Below, one piece after another: positions 42,785-51,729 of a DNA stretch of 64,000 bases. The stretch covers positions 1 to 64,000 of the forward strand of contig JANRID010000028.1 of NCBI GenBank assembly GCA_033765305.1, given 5' to 3'. This DNA is from RDXT01 sp033765305. GTDB lineage: Bacteria; Bacteroidota; Bacteroidia; J057. How positions within the stretch are numbered: the first letter of the stretch is position 1; every line of letters begins with the position of its first letter. The position numbers were made by a program, and so were the translations under genes. The notes under the pieces were generated by a model that saw only the letters and a list, made by a program, of their open reading frames with translations, did not search any database and was not told where the DNA came from.

Positions 42785-44788
42785 ATGCCCAACCGGCTTA
42801 TCCACGCATCGAGCCCCTATCTGCTCCAGCATGCCCACAATCCCGTGGACTGGTACCCCTGGGGGCCGGAAGCGCTGGAACGCGCCCGCAGCGAACAGAA
42901 ACCGATGCTCATCAGCATTGGCTATGCGGCCTGCCACTGGTGCCATGTCATGGAGCGCGAATCGTTCGAGGATCCGGACATCGCGCAGCTGATGAACGAG
43001 CACTTCGTGTGCATCAAGGTGGACCGGGAAGAACGCCCGGACATCGACCAGACCTACATGGACGCGGTCATGCTCATGACCGGCCGCGGCGGCTGGCCGC
43101 TGAATGCGTTTGCCTTGCCCGACGGACGGCCTATCTACGGCGGCACCTACTTCCCGCGCGAATCCTGGAAGCAGGTGCTCAATCAGGTCTCGCGCATGAC
43201 GCGCGAGGCGCCGCAGCGGGCCGAGTCCTACGCCCGCGACCTCACGGCCGCTATGCTCCGGCTGGAAGGCCCGGCGCCCGGACGCCCTGAGCCCTCCATC
43301 AGCCGCGAAGACCTGGAAACCATCACCCAGGCCTGGGTGGAGCAGATGGACCGCCGCTGGGGCGGGCGGCGCAGCAGCGGCAATAAATTTCCCCTCCCTG
43401 CCAATACCCGCTTCCTCCTGCGCGCCGCACACCTGCTCGGTCAGCCGGAAGCCCGGGAGGCAGCCGTGCTGACCCTCGAAAAGATGGCCTTCGGCGGCAT
43501 CTACGACCATCTCGGCGGCGGATTTGCCCGCTACTCGGTCGATCCCCACTGGAAAGTGCCGCATTTTGAGAAAATGCTCTATGACAATGGCCAGCTGCTC
43601 AGCACGTACAGCGAAGCCTGGCTCCAGACGCGCCGGGACCGCTTCCGCGAGGTGGTGCAGGAAACCATCGCCTGGGTGCTGCGCGAAATGACCTCGCCGG
43701 AAGGCGGGTTTTATTCCTCCCTCGACGCCGACAGCGAGGGCGAGGAAGGCAAATACTATGTCTGGAGCTACGAGGAAGCCGAGGCCCTGCTCGGTCCCGA
43801 TATCCGCACCTTCGCCGCGTACTACAACCTGCATCCCTTCGGCAACTGGGAAGGCAGCAATGTGCTCTTCGTGCTCGAAGAGCCTGAATCCTTTGCCGCG
43901 CAGTGGCAGCTCGATGCCGGCAGCCTGCGCGGGCTGCTGGCCCGATGCCGCGCCGCCCTCTTCGGGGCCCGCAGCCAGCGTGTGCGGCCAGGGCTGGACG
44001 ACAAGATTCTCGCGTCGTGGAATGCGCTGATGCTCAAAGGTCTTGTGGATGCGTACACCGCCTTCGGCGAGCCCGCGTTTCTGGACGCGGCCCTGCGCAA
44101 CGCGGTATTCATCCGGGAGCAGATGATGGAAAACGGCCGCCTGTTCCGCTCGTGGAAAAACGGGCAGCGCAGCATCCCGGCCTTTCTGGATGACTATGCC
44201 TTCCTGGCCGATGCCTGGACGGCGCTGTATCAGGCTACCTTCGACGAGCAGTGGCTGCATGCCGCCGCAGGCCTGGCCGAAACCGTCCTGGCCCGCTTCG
44301 AGGACCCCGAAACCGGCTTTTTCTTTTTTACCTCCGATGAATCCGAGGTCGTGGTGCGCCGCAAGCTGGAGATTCAGGACGATGTGATCCCGGCCTCCAA
44401 TGCCGCGATGGCCCACGTGCTGCACAGCCTGGGGCTGCTGCTCGACCGGCCCGCGTGGCGCGAACGGGCTCAGGCCCTGCTGCACGGCATGCAGGAAGAA
44501 GTCCGGAAATCGCCGGCCTGGCACGCCCACTGGGCGGCGCTGGCGCTCAAACTGGCTGCACCGCATTACGAGGTCGCCTGTACCGGCCCCGGCGCGCTGC
44601 GGATGCGCCTGGAGCTGGAGCAGCACTACCACCCCAACCGCATCTTTGCCGGCGCAGCTGCCGAAAGCGAGCTGCCGCTGCTGCAGGGCCGGCTTACCGG
44701 CCAGGACATGATCTACGTCTGCGAGGGCTACAGCTGCCGCCTGCCGGTGCGTACGGCGCAGGAGGCTGCTGCCCAGATGCGGAGCTAA
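42785..44788 (+). CDS. DUF255 thioredoxin-fold protein (YyaL/SPATA20 family)
   Basis: A 667-residue cytoplasmic protein. The N-terminal thioredoxin-like domain (about residues 1-165) contains the family signature SPYLLQHAHNPVDWYPWG and the redox pair ACHWCHVME. The C-terminal ~480 residues form an alpha/alpha barrel like those of N-acylglucosamine epimerases (FARYSVDPHWKVPHFEKMLYD, LDDYAFLADAW). The whole length matches the conserved family found from bacteria to humans. Function is unknown. The gene starts 48 bases after gldH. Confidence 0.94.
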   Translation: MPNRLIHASSPYLLQHAHNPVDWYPWGPEALERARSEQKPMLISIGYAACHWCHVMERESFEDPDIAQLMNEHFVCIKVDREERPDIDQTYMDAVMLMTGRGGWPLNAFALPDGRPIYGGTYFPRESWKQVLNQVSRMTREAPQRAESYARDLTAAMLRLEGPAPGRPEPSISREDLETITQAWVEQMDRRWGGRRSSGNKFPLPANTRFLLRAAHLLGQPEAREAAVLTLEKMAFGGIYDHLGGGFARYSVDPHWKVPHFEKMLYDNGQLLSTYSEAWLQTRRDRFREVVQETIAWVLREMTSPEGGFYSSLDADSEGEEGKYYVWSYEEAEALLGPDIRTFAAYYNLHPFGNWEGSNVLFVLEEPESFAAQWQLDAGSLRGLLARCRAALFGARSQRVRPGLDDKILASWNALMLKGLVDAYTAFGEPAFLDAALRNAVFIREQMMENGRLFRSWKNGQRSIPAFLDDYAFLADAWTALYQATFDEQWLHAAAGLAETVLARFEDPETGFFFFTSDESEVVVRRKLEIQDDVIPASNAAMAHVLHSLGLLLDRPAWRERAQALLHGMQEEVRKSPAWHAHWAALALKLAAPHYEVACTGPGALRMRLELEQHYHPNRIFAGAAAESELPLLQGRLTGQDMIYVCEGYSCRLPVRTAQEAAAQMRS

Positions 44789-44840
44789 CTTTGGGAGGAA
44801 GTATGCGTATAGATCAGTGTTTAACCACTAATCTACCTTC

Positions 44841-45269
44841 ATGTCCGCTTCCGCTACCCCTTCCCGTCCCGCCATCCGCCACTTTCTGCTCGGCGGCCTG
44901 ATCGCAGGCGGTGTATCCGCCCTGCTTTCGATGGTGTACAGCTTTGCCTACACGGCCGCCACCGGCCAGGGCGTGCCGGAGATTCTCAATCCGGTGTCCA
45001 TTACGCTGAGCTGCGTGGTGACAAGCCTGATCGGCGGTCTGCTCTATTTCGGATTCAGCCGCTGGATACCGGCCCGCGCCACGCTGGTATTTCAGATTGT
45101 CGCAGCGGCGGTGGCCGTGCTGAGCCTGGCCTCGTCTTTTCCGGGCCAGCTTCCCAACGGCCAGCCTGCGCCGGACTTTTTCCCGGCCCTTTCGGCCCCG
45201 ATGCACCTGATCGCCGGTGCAGTAGCTGCCGTGCTCCTGCCGGCGTATGTCACGCGCCGGAGCGCCTGA
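44841..45269 (+). CDS. Small membrane protein, four helices (DUF6069-like)
   Basis: A 142-residue membrane protein with helices near residues 12-34, 48-70, 80-98 and 118-136 and a hydrophilic loop containing PNGQPAPDFFPAL. The pattern resembles DUF6069-type proteins of unknown function; this is a soft assignment. TAACTTTG (44786-44793), which includes the stop codon of the preceding gene, may be its promoter. Confidence 0.6.
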   Translation: MSASATPSRPAIRHFLLGGLIAGGVSALLSMVYSFAYTAATGQGVPEILNPVSITLSCVVTSLIGGLLYFGFSRWIPARATLVFQIVAAAVAVLSLASSFPGQLPNGQPAPDFFPALSAPMHLIAGAVAAVLLPAYVTRRSA

Positions 45270-45366
45270 GTGTTGTATTCCGGACCGGCCCCGCAACCGC
45301 CGGTTCCTTCATTTGGCATTCTCCGTTTTTTTGAGTATACTCGTAAAACCTTGTTCCGGTCTTGCT

Positions 45367-45663
45367 ATGAGTCAGTTCTTCGTGGATTTCCGCATTCCGC
45401 AGCCGCTCACCCAGGAGTTCGTCTCGCTGATCCCGGCGCACCGCGCGCGGGTCAACGAGCTGATGTCGCAGGGCAAGATCCTGAGCTATTCCCTTGCAAT
45501 GGACCGCAGCCGGGTATGGGCCGTGGTGCAGGCAGCCAGTGTGGAAGACGCGGAAACCATTGCCGACAGCCTGCCGCTGAGCCCGTACATGCACTGGGAT
45601 GTGCATGAGCTCATGTTCCACAACAGCGTGCAGCTGGCGCTGCCGGCGATGTCGATGAACTGA
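45367..45663 (+). CDS. Small ferredoxin-like fold protein (muconolactone isomerase/YCII-like)
   Basis: A 98-residue protein. The pattern begins MSQFFVDFRIPQPLTQEF and ends in a typical dimeric alpha/beta-barrel outline (VWAVVQAASVEDAETIADSLPLSPYMHWDVHEL), like muconolactone isomerase and YCII-related proteins. Catalysis is not predictable. The palindrome GAGTATACTC (45333-45342) lies 24 bases upstream. ATG 45367 starts the family-like N-terminus; the longer open frame upstream is without family signal. Confidence 0.75.
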   Translation: MSQFFVDFRIPQPLTQEFVSLIPAHRARVNELMSQGKILSYSLAMDRSRVWAVVQAASVEDAETIADSLPLSPYMHWDVHELMFHNSVQLALPAMSMN

Positions 45664-45669
45664 GCCGGA

Positions 45670-46227
45670 TCAGTTGTACTCGATCATATAATTTGCGAAA
45701 ACCTGCAGGCTGCCCGTCATCTGCCGGAGCAGGCTGTTGTGGGTATCCAGGTTGACGATGAGGCGGGATTCGAGATCGCTGAGGTCCTGATGCAGGCGCT
45801 GGTACACTTCGCGGAAGCGCTGCAGCTCCTGCCGGGCGGACGCGGAATCCAGTTTGCCTTTGGAAAGCCTGCTTTCCCACTCATTAAACAGCGCCACTTC
45901 TTTGATAAACTCCGCACGCACAGGCTGATAGGCCTGCTTGATTGCGTCCCGTTCGCGGATCATCTGGCGGTACTGGCTGCGGAGGCTGTAGAGGGTCAGC
46001 TGGATGCTGCTGTCGGGCGATGCGACCATCCCCTCCACTTCGCGCAGGTCGCGCTCGTAGCGCGCATCGGCAACCCGGAGAAAGCGGTCAAGAAAGGTCA
46101 CCTGCTCCGTCAGGGTCAGCCACTCCGGTTCGAAGCGCTTGGCTTCGTTGATCAGCGGCAAATCCGCAGTGGTGCAGGCGGCCAGCAGCGCCAGCAGCGA
46201 GCAGATCAGGGCACCCCTTCGCTTCAT
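45670..46227 (-). CDS. Helical lipoprotein of unknown function
   Basis: A 185-residue lipoprotein with the lipobox LLAAC (Cys about residue 18). The mature protein is almost entirely helical and charged (RYERDLREVEG..., LRSQYRQMIRERDAIKQAY, then EWESRLSKGKL), suggesting coiled coils anchored at a membrane. No known family is recognised. It is convergent with the small ferredoxin-like gene, with stops 6 bases apart. Confidence 0.7.
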   Translation of the reverse strand: MKRRGALICSLLALLAACTTADLPLINEAKRFEPEWLTLTEQVTFLDRFLRVADARYERDLREVEGMVASPDSSIQLTLYSLRSQYRQMIRERDAIKQAYQPVRAEFIKEVALFNEWESRLSKGKLDSASARQELQRFREVYQRLHQDLSDLESRLIVNLDTHNSLLRQMTGSLQVFANYMIEYN

Positions 46228-46314
46228 GCGCAGTGAAATTACGGGATGAAATTACAAGGAATCTGCACGCGGGCAACCTGCCGCGCGCCTTTTCGGGCTA
46301 TTTCGCCGCGCGAA

Positions 46315-47769
46315 CTACAGGCGGATGAAAATATTCTTCGCTTCCGTAAAAAACCGGAGCGCTTCGTAGCCGCCTTCGCGGCCCAAACCGGACTGCTTGA
46401 CGCCGCCGAAGGGGGTCCGGAGGTCGCGGTGGAGCCAGCTGTTGACCCAGACGATTCCGGCCTCCAGGGCCGCCGCCACGCGGTGCGCGCGGTCCAGCCG
46501 GGTGGTCCAGAGGGTGGCAGAGAGGCCGTAGCGCGTTCCGTTAGCGGTTTCAATGGCTTCCGCCTCGGTGCGGAAGGGCATCACCGTTGCTACCGGCCCG
46601 AAGATTTCCTCCTGGTTGACCTGGCAGGCAGGACTCAGGCCGGCAATGAGCGCCGGCTCCAGAAACCAGCCGTTGCGGCAGCGTTCGCTGACCGGCGGAG
46701 GGACGCGTCCGCCGCAGAGCACTTCCCCGCCTTCCTCCCGGGCCAGATCCAGGTAGCGGCGGTCCTTCTGCCATTGCGCTTCGGAGACGATGGCACCGAT
46801 CCGGGTGTCCGGATCCAGGGGATCTCCGGTCTTCAATGCCTGCACCCGCGCCGCCAAATCTGCCGTAAACCGCTCATATATCGTGTTTTCCACCAGAATC
46901 CGCGACCCGCAGAGACAAATCTGGCCCTGATTGGTGAAGGCGGCCCGCAGCACGCCGTCGAGGGCCGCTTCGTAGTCCGCATCAGCGAAAACGATGCTTG
47001 CATTTTTGCCGCCCATCTCCAGCGAGAGCTTCTTGAAGAATGGTGCAGCCTGCAGGGCAATGGCGCGGCCGGTGGCCGTGCTGCCGGTGAAGGAAATGGC
47101 GCCGACGGCGGGATGGCCGACGATCGCACTGCCGGCTTGCGCGCCCCTGCCGTGGACAATGTTGAGCACGCCGGGCGGCAGCCCGGCGGCGTCGCAGATG
47201 GCGCCCAGCCGCCACGCAGTGACCGGCGTCAGCTCGGAGGGCTTGGCGATGGCCGTGCAGCCCGCCGCCAGGGCCGGGGCAATTTTCCACGTAAACAGGT
47301 ACAGCGGCAGATTCCAGGGCGAAATCAGCCCGGCAGGGCCCGAGGGCCGCCGGAGGGTATAGTTGAAGCCGGCGCTGCCGTTGTCGTAGGCTTCGCCGTG
47401 AAACTGGGTGATAGCCTGCGCAAAGAACCGGAAATTATCGACCGCACGCGGAATATCCATCCGGGCTGCCAGGCTGAGCGGCTTTCCGGTATCGGCAGAT
47501 TCCCAGGCAGCGAGGGTTTCGGCTTCGGCCTCGATGCCGTCGGCGATCCGGCTGAGCACACGGGCGCGCTCCTGCACCGGCAGATCTGCCCAGGCCTGCT
47601 GGGCCGCGAGGGCAGCCGCAGCAGCGGCATCCACATCTTCCGGACCGCTGGCCGCTACCTGGGCCAGACGGGCACCGGTCGCCGGCTCCGGGGTATCCAG
47701 ATACAGACCCGCAGCTGGCGGAACGTACCTGCCGCCGATAAAGTTGTCCAGCCGCTCAGGCAGGCGCAT
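46315..47769 (-). CDS. Aldehyde dehydrogenase family protein
   Basis: A 484-residue NAD(P)-dependent aldehyde dehydrogenase. Catalytic Glu is in LEMGGKNASIVF, catalytic Cys in NQGQICLCGSRI, and the nucleotide-binding GSTATGRAI and the C-terminal TPFGGVKQSGLGREGG motif are intact. The sequence type is similar to 2-hydroxymuconic semialdehyde or betaine aldehyde dehydrogenases, so it acts on a small or medium aldehyde; the exact substrate is not known. It lies 11 bases downstream of the pRiA4b-type gene on the same strand. Confidence 0.93.
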   Translation of the reverse strand: MRLPERLDNFIGGRYVPPAAGLYLDTPEPATGARLAQVAASGPEDVDAAAAAALAAQQAWADLPVQERARVLSRIADGIEAEAETLAAWESADTGKPLSLAARMDIPRAVDNFRFFAQAITQFHGEAYDNGSAGFNYTLRRPSGPAGLISPWNLPLYLFTWKIAPALAAGCTAIAKPSELTPVTAWRLGAICDAAGLPPGVLNIVHGRGAQAGSAIVGHPAVGAISFTGSTATGRAIALQAAPFFKKLSLEMGGKNASIVFADADYEAALDGVLRAAFTNQGQICLCGSRILVENTIYERFTADLAARVQALKTGDPLDPDTRIGAIVSEAQWQKDRRYLDLAREEGGEVLCGGRVPPPVSERCRNGWFLEPALIAGLSPACQVNQEEIFGPVATVMPFRTEAEAIETANGTRYGLSATLWTTRLDRAHRVAAALEAGIVWVNSWLHRDLRTPFGGVKQSGLGREGGYEALRFFTEAKNIFIRL

Positions 47770-47780
47770 GGCGGGGAAGA

Positions 47781-48515
47781 TTAGCGGCCTTCCTCCTGCT
47801 CGTGCTCCCAGCCGTATCCGCCTCCTTCATCCTCATCCTCATCCGCTCCGGCCCAGGCGCTCTCGCCTTCGCCTTCTTCATCTCCGCCGTCATCGTCGCG
47901 CCATTCGCCTTCTTCATCGTCATCGTCGAAGAATCCTTCGCCGTCCGATTCGTCGTAGTCGAACATCATCGCGATGGCGTCGTTGGTCTCTTCCATATCG
48001 AAGTAATGGGGATCCCACGACTCGTCTTCATCCAGCCCAAGATAGTTGCGGTAGTGCTCATACTCCGGGTGCTGCGGATCCGACAGGGCGGCCACCATGG
48101 CATAGTACGAGTGGATGCCGCCGATGTCTTCGGGCGGGCAGGCACCTTTGCCGTCGATGCAGACCGGCAGCTCGATCTGTTCGTTCGGATTGATGGCTTC
48201 GAGCACCACGGAATGCTCCCAGCCGTCGCCGAAGTCGTACAGATACATCATCGTATCGCCCGCCTTCGTAAACTCCTGCTGGATTTCGATGTTGAGCGCC
48301 TCGTCCATATCATCCATCTCGCCTTCGTCGGCCGGACCGATCTGACGGTCGCTTCCGCGCGTGCCGAAGGCGTAGAGGTGATAATTGTCCCAGCCCATCG
48401 CGGCCTGGATCGTGCCGTGAAGATCATCGAAGCTCATCGCAGGATCGATTTTGATCCGGCGCCACACTTCCGGCTTGCTGGAGCCGATCAGGGTGATTTT
48501 GAACTGGTAGGTCAT
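47781..48515 (-). CDS. Plasmid pRiA4b ORF-3 family protein with acidic tail
   Basis: A 244-residue protein. Residues 1-175 form a pRiA4b ORF-3 (IS1096 TnpR-like) domain, with KPEVWRRIKID, AAMGWDNYHLYAF, LYDFGDGWEHSVVLE and CIDGKGACPPEDIGG. The function of this family is unknown; it occurs on both plasmids and chromosomes. The C-terminal ~60 residues consist mostly of Asp, Glu and Gly, a highly acidic disordered tail not typical of the family. No transposase lies nearby, so it is not a working insertion element. Confidence 0.9.
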   Translation of the reverse strand: MTYQFKITLIGSSKPEVWRRIKIDPAMSFDDLHGTIQAAMGWDNYHLYAFGTRGSDRQIGPADEGEMDDMDEALNIEIQQEFTKAGDTMMYLYDFGDGWEHSVVLEAINPNEQIELPVCIDGKGACPPEDIGGIHSYYAMVAALSDPQHPEYEHYRNYLGLDEDESWDPHYFDMEETNDAIAMMFDYDESDGEGFFDDDDEEGEWRDDDGGDEEGEGESAWAGADEDEDEGGGYGWEHEQEEGR

Positions 48516-48576
48516 AGGTACGACGCTTAGACTGCTGCAAAGTAATAGGATTCTAAGAATCTACCCAATGCAGCGG

Positions 48577-49374
48577 CTAAATTGAGCCGGTGCGCCCGCC
48601 GTCCACCGGCAGGCTGACGCCGGTAATATACGATGCGGCCGGCGAAGCCAGGAAGCAGGCTGCCTCGGCAATCTCCGCCGCACTTCCGAAGCGCCCGGCA
48701 GGGATGCTGCGCTGCATTTCCTCCTCGATCTGCGCTTCAGACCGGCCGGAGGCGGCTGCGCGGCTGCGGATGAGCGACTGGAGGCGCTCCGTGCGGGTAA
48801 ACCCGGGCAGGATGCTGTTGACGGTGATGCCCCAGGGCGCCAGTTCGTTGGCGAGGGTTTTGGCCCAGGAGGCCATGGCGCCGCGGGTGGTGTTGGATAC
48901 GCCCAGGCCGCTGATGGGAATGCGCACGGAGGTTGAGATGATGTTGACGATGCGTCCGTAGCGGGCATCGCGCATGCCGGGCGCCAGCGCCTGCACCAGC
49001 AGGTGGCTGCACGCGAGGTGCATGCGGTAGGCGCTGAAGAAATCGTCGACCGAGGCATCCAGAATCGGCCCGCCGGGCGGGCCGCCGGTGTTGTTGATGA
49101 GGATATGGATGGGGCCTTCATGCGCGGCAAGCCACCCGCGGACTGCGGCATCCACCGTAGCCGGATCGGCAAAGTCGGCGGTCAGCATCTGATGCGTCTG
49201 GCCGGGCAGCTGCGGCAGCTCAGCCCGGACGGCTTCCAGGGCTTGGGCATTGCGCGCCATCAGCACGACCGAAGCGCCCATGCGGGCCAGCTGGGCGGCA
49301 ATGGCTTGGCCGATGCCTTGCGTACTGCCGCATACGAGGGCGGTTTGCCCGGTCAGGGGAGAAGTGGTTTCCAT
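48577..49374 (-). CDS. Short-chain dehydrogenase/reductase without the YxxxK motif
   Basis: A 265-residue SDR-fold protein. The cofactor motif GSTQGIGQAI and the NNTGG segment are normal, and the active-site Ser is seen in VNIISTS. The Tyr-Lys catalytic pair is replaced: where YxxxK belongs, the sequence is GLGVSNTTRGAM, with Ser and Arg at the Tyr and Lys places. A subfamily with the same change is, as I recall, seen elsewhere in bacteria. It may bind NAD(P) without the classical hydride chemistry or use different residues. The substrate is unknown. Confidence 0.88.
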   Translation of the reverse strand: METTSPLTGQTALVCGSTQGIGQAIAAQLARMGASVVLMARNAQALEAVRAELPQLPGQTHQMLTADFADPATVDAAVRGWLAAHEGPIHILINNTGGPPGGPILDASVDDFFSAYRMHLACSHLLVQALAPGMRDARYGRIVNIISTSVRIPISGLGVSNTTRGAMASWAKTLANELAPWGITVNSILPGFTRTERLQSLIRSRAAASGRSEAQIEEEMQRSIPAGRFGSAAEIAEAACFLASPAASYITGVSLPVDGGRTGSI

Positions 49375-49430
49375 AGCCCCTCAAGTACGCAAAGGCGCTG
49401 CCATTCCGCAAATTTCCTATCTTGCCGCCG

Positions 49431-49925
49431 ATGGATCCGATCCTCCTCACTGGCTGGCTGCTGCTCGCGCTTACCTGCGGAGCTGCGCTGGCGCTGGCGT
49501 TCACGCGCAGGCTGGTGCACGCAGCGGTCTGGCTGTTTCTGGTGCTGATGGGCACCGCCGGGCTGTTTGCCGTGGCGGGGGCGGCCTTTCCGGCTGTTTC
49601 TCAGCTGATTGTGTATGTAGGCGGGGTACTGATCCTGGTCGTATTCGGCATTATGCTGACGAGCGACCAGGTGCTGGGCCAGCCGGCCAGCCGGGTGCGG
49701 CATGCCGGCGCAGGACTGGCGGCAGCGGGTGCGCTGGGCGGGCTGCTGGTGCTGGCCTGGCGGCAGATGCCTCCGGAGCCGGAAGCCGTGCCGGCTGCGG
49801 CATCAGCTGCGCAGATCGGCGCGCAGTCGCTCACACAGTATCTGCTGCCTTTTGAAATCATTTCCTGCCTGCTGCTGGCTGCCCTGGCAGGCGCTGTAGC
49901 CGTAGCCCGCAGCAAAGGCCGCTGA
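49431..49925 (+). CDS. nuoJ: NADH-quinone oxidoreductase subunit J
   Basis: A 164-residue membrane subunit of respiratory complex I, with five membrane helices. The signature third helix VSQLIVYVGGVLILVVFGIML is typical of NuoJ/ND6. Length is normal. The neighbours are an SDR and a lipoprotein gene, both on the opposite strand, so this nuoJ is not in a nuo operon. A TATCTTGC box (49418-49425) lies 5 bases before ATG 49431. Confidence 0.93.
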   Translation: MDPILLTGWLLLALTCGAALALAFTRRLVHAAVWLFLVLMGTAGLFAVAGAAFPAVSQLIVYVGGVLILVVFGIMLTSDQVLGQPASRVRHAGAGLAAAGALGGLLVLAWRQMPPEPEAVPAAASAAQIGAQSLTQYLLPFEIISCLLLAALAGAVAVARSKGR

Positions 49926-49928
49926 GTG

Positions 49929-50432
49929 TCAGGAGCCAGGCTGCTCGATTTCGTAAATCCGAACTTCAATCCGCACCACCCCGACGATTTTCTCGGCTTC
50001 CTCGTCGTTGGCGTAAATTTTCAGCGTCTGCTTGCCGGGCTGGAGCACCGCATCGGAAACCGCGTCATAGGTGAGGGTGTAATCGATCTCATTGTCCTGC
50101 AGCACCCCCTGCCAGCGGCCATTTTCCTTGATCGACACCCGTGCGCTATACTCTGTCACCTTGTGGCTTGCGTCTTCAAATATAAGAAACAGGGGCAGAT
50201 CTGTCCGGGTAATGCCTTGGTAGTAGGTGAGCACCAGCTCGATCCGGGCATGAAATTCCTTGTCGGTATGGTTGAAGTCCAGCTGGAACTCGACCGGCTC
50301 GGAGTAATAGATCGTATAGTTCCGCAGCTGGTGGGATCCTTTCCAGAGCGGCGTGATTCCGCCGCAGCTTGTTTGAAGCAGCGCCAAACCTCCGAGCAGG
50401 AGGGCAAGCCAAAGGCGGGAAGCCAGCATCAT
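49929..50432 (-). CDS. Lipoprotein of unknown function, beta-sandwich-like
   Basis: A 167-residue lipoprotein (lipobox LLQTSCGG). The mature part has alternating strands (YTIYYSEPVEFQLDF, ARIELVLTYYQG, KQTLKIYANDEEAEKIVGVVRIEVRIYEI), as in an immunoglobulin-like or C2-like sandwich. No family recognised. It is convergent with nuoJ (3 bases between stops). Confidence 0.7.
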   Translation of the reverse strand: MMLASRLWLALLLGGLALLQTSCGGITPLWKGSHQLRNYTIYYSEPVEFQLDFNHTDKEFHARIELVLTYYQGITRTDLPLFLIFEDASHKVTEYSARVSIKENGRWQGVLQDNEIDYTLTYDAVSDAVLQPGKQTLKIYANDEEAEKIVGVVRIEVRIYEIEQPGS

Positions 50433-50530
50433 CCGGAAGGGTTACGGGGGCGAAATTAGCATTCCTGCCGTCAATACGCAACGGGCAGCGCACAAACTTG
50501 CGCCGCTTTCCGGAAGGCATGGCGCCGAGT

Positions 50531-51544
50531 TCAGGAGGGCGAGGCTTCCACCATCTGCTCCGGGGCCGGTTCGGACTCCGAACCCGCGTCGCTGAAGACG
50601 CCCATCGAGGAGAATTTGCGGATGCGGGCCTCGATCAGGGCATCGGCATCGAAGGTGCCGAGGGTTTCGAGGTCGCGCAGGATGCGGTCTTTTACGGCCT
50701 GGTAGGCAGCCTGGGGATCTTTATGGGCACCTCCGAGGGGTTCGGGAATAATGCCGTCGATCAGGCCGAGCTCGAGATTATCGTGCGCAGTGAGGCGCAG
50801 GGCTTCTGCGGCCTGCTCTTTGTGGTCCCAGCTGCGCCAGAGGATGCTGGAGCAGGATTCGGGCGAAATCACGGAATACCAGGTATTCTCCATCATATAG
50901 ACCCGGTCGCCGATGCCGATGCCAAGTGCGCCGCCGGAGGCGCCCTCTCCGATGACGATGCAGATGATGGGGCTGCGGAGGATGGACATTTCCATCAGGT
51001 TCCGGGCAATGGCCTCGCCCTGGCCGCGCTCTTCGGCTTCGAGCCCCGGATAGGCGCCGGGGGTATCGATGAGCGTCACGACGGGAATGCCGAACTTTTC
51101 GGCCAGGCGCATCAGCCGCAGGGCTTTGCGGTAGCCTTCCGGGTTGGACATGCCGAAGTTCCGGAACTGACGCTCTTTCGTGGTGCGGCCTTTCTGCTGG
51201 CCGATGATCATGACGCTGTGCCCGCCGATGCGGCCCAGCCCGCCGACCATTGCCTTGTCGTCCCGGAAGTTGCGGTCGCCGAAGAGCTCCACAAACTCAT
51301 CGCAGATGTGATGAATGTAATCGAGCGAATACGGCCGGTCCGGATGGCGCGATACCTGTACGCGCTGCCAGCGGCTGAGATTGCTGTAGATATTGACCTT
51401 CAGTTCCCCGATTTTGCGCTCGAGTTCCGATGCAGGGGCGCCCATTTCCATGCCGGTCTCTCCCGCCAGCTTGCGGAGGTCCGCCAGGCGGGATTCCATC
51501 TCATAGATCGGCTTTTCAAAGTCGAAGATCTGATTCGGTTTCAT
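50531..51544 (-). CDS. accA: Acetyl-CoA carboxylase carboxyltransferase subunit alpha
   Basis: A 337-residue subunit that, with AccD, moves the carboxyl group from biotin to acetyl-CoA in the first step of fatty-acid synthesis. Family landmarks are the N-terminal FEKPIYEMESRLADL, RHPDRPYSLDYI, GGLGRIGGHSVMIIGQQKGR, the NFGMSNPEGYRKALRLM segment, TLIDTPGAYPGLEAEERGQGEAIA and GEGASGGALGIG. A reverse-strand box TAATTTTG (51606-51613) is a possible promoter. AccD is not in this window, as usual in this phylum. Confidence 0.96.
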   Translation of the reverse strand: MKPNQIFDFEKPIYEMESRLADLRKLAGETGMEMGAPASELERKIGELKVNIYSNLSRWQRVQVSRHPDRPYSLDYIHHICDEFVELFGDRNFRDDKAMVGGLGRIGGHSVMIIGQQKGRTTKERQFRNFGMSNPEGYRKALRLMRLAEKFGIPVVTLIDTPGAYPGLEAEERGQGEAIARNLMEMSILRSPIICIVIGEGASGGALGIGIGDRVYMMENTWYSVISPESCSSILWRSWDHKEQAAEALRLTAHDNLELGLIDGIIPEPLGGAHKDPQAAYQAVKDRILRDLETLGTFDADALIEARIRKFSSMGVFSDAGSESEPAPEQMVEASPS

Positions 51545-51679
51545 ATTAGCGCCCGTTGTAACCTTGAAGTTACGAAAATTCCCCGAGACACAAATCCAAG
51601 GGCCCCAAAATTACGCCTTTCGGCCCATAGTGCCTCCTGAATCGCCGGGGTCAGGCATTCGGCGCGTGTTCAAACGATT

Positions 51680-51709
51680 GAGCGGCAGCCAGGCTTCCGG
51701 CTGCCGCTC
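51680..51709 (-). terminator. Hairpin after citrate synthase gene
   Basis: A perfect 11-bp stem (51680-51690 with 51699-51709), loop of 8 bases, lies 20 bases beyond the gltA stop. On the reverse strand it is followed by AATCGTTTG rather than a U-run, so it may act as an mRNA-stabilising hairpin or a weak terminator. Confidence 0.5.
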
Positions 51710-51729
51710 TGCTGTACTGCATTCCGGCC

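Noticed and set aside
47781..48515. Part of an insertion sequence, because of the 'IS1096 TnpR' name of the family
   Set aside because: No transposase, inverted ends or target duplication were seen; the family is common on chromosomes.
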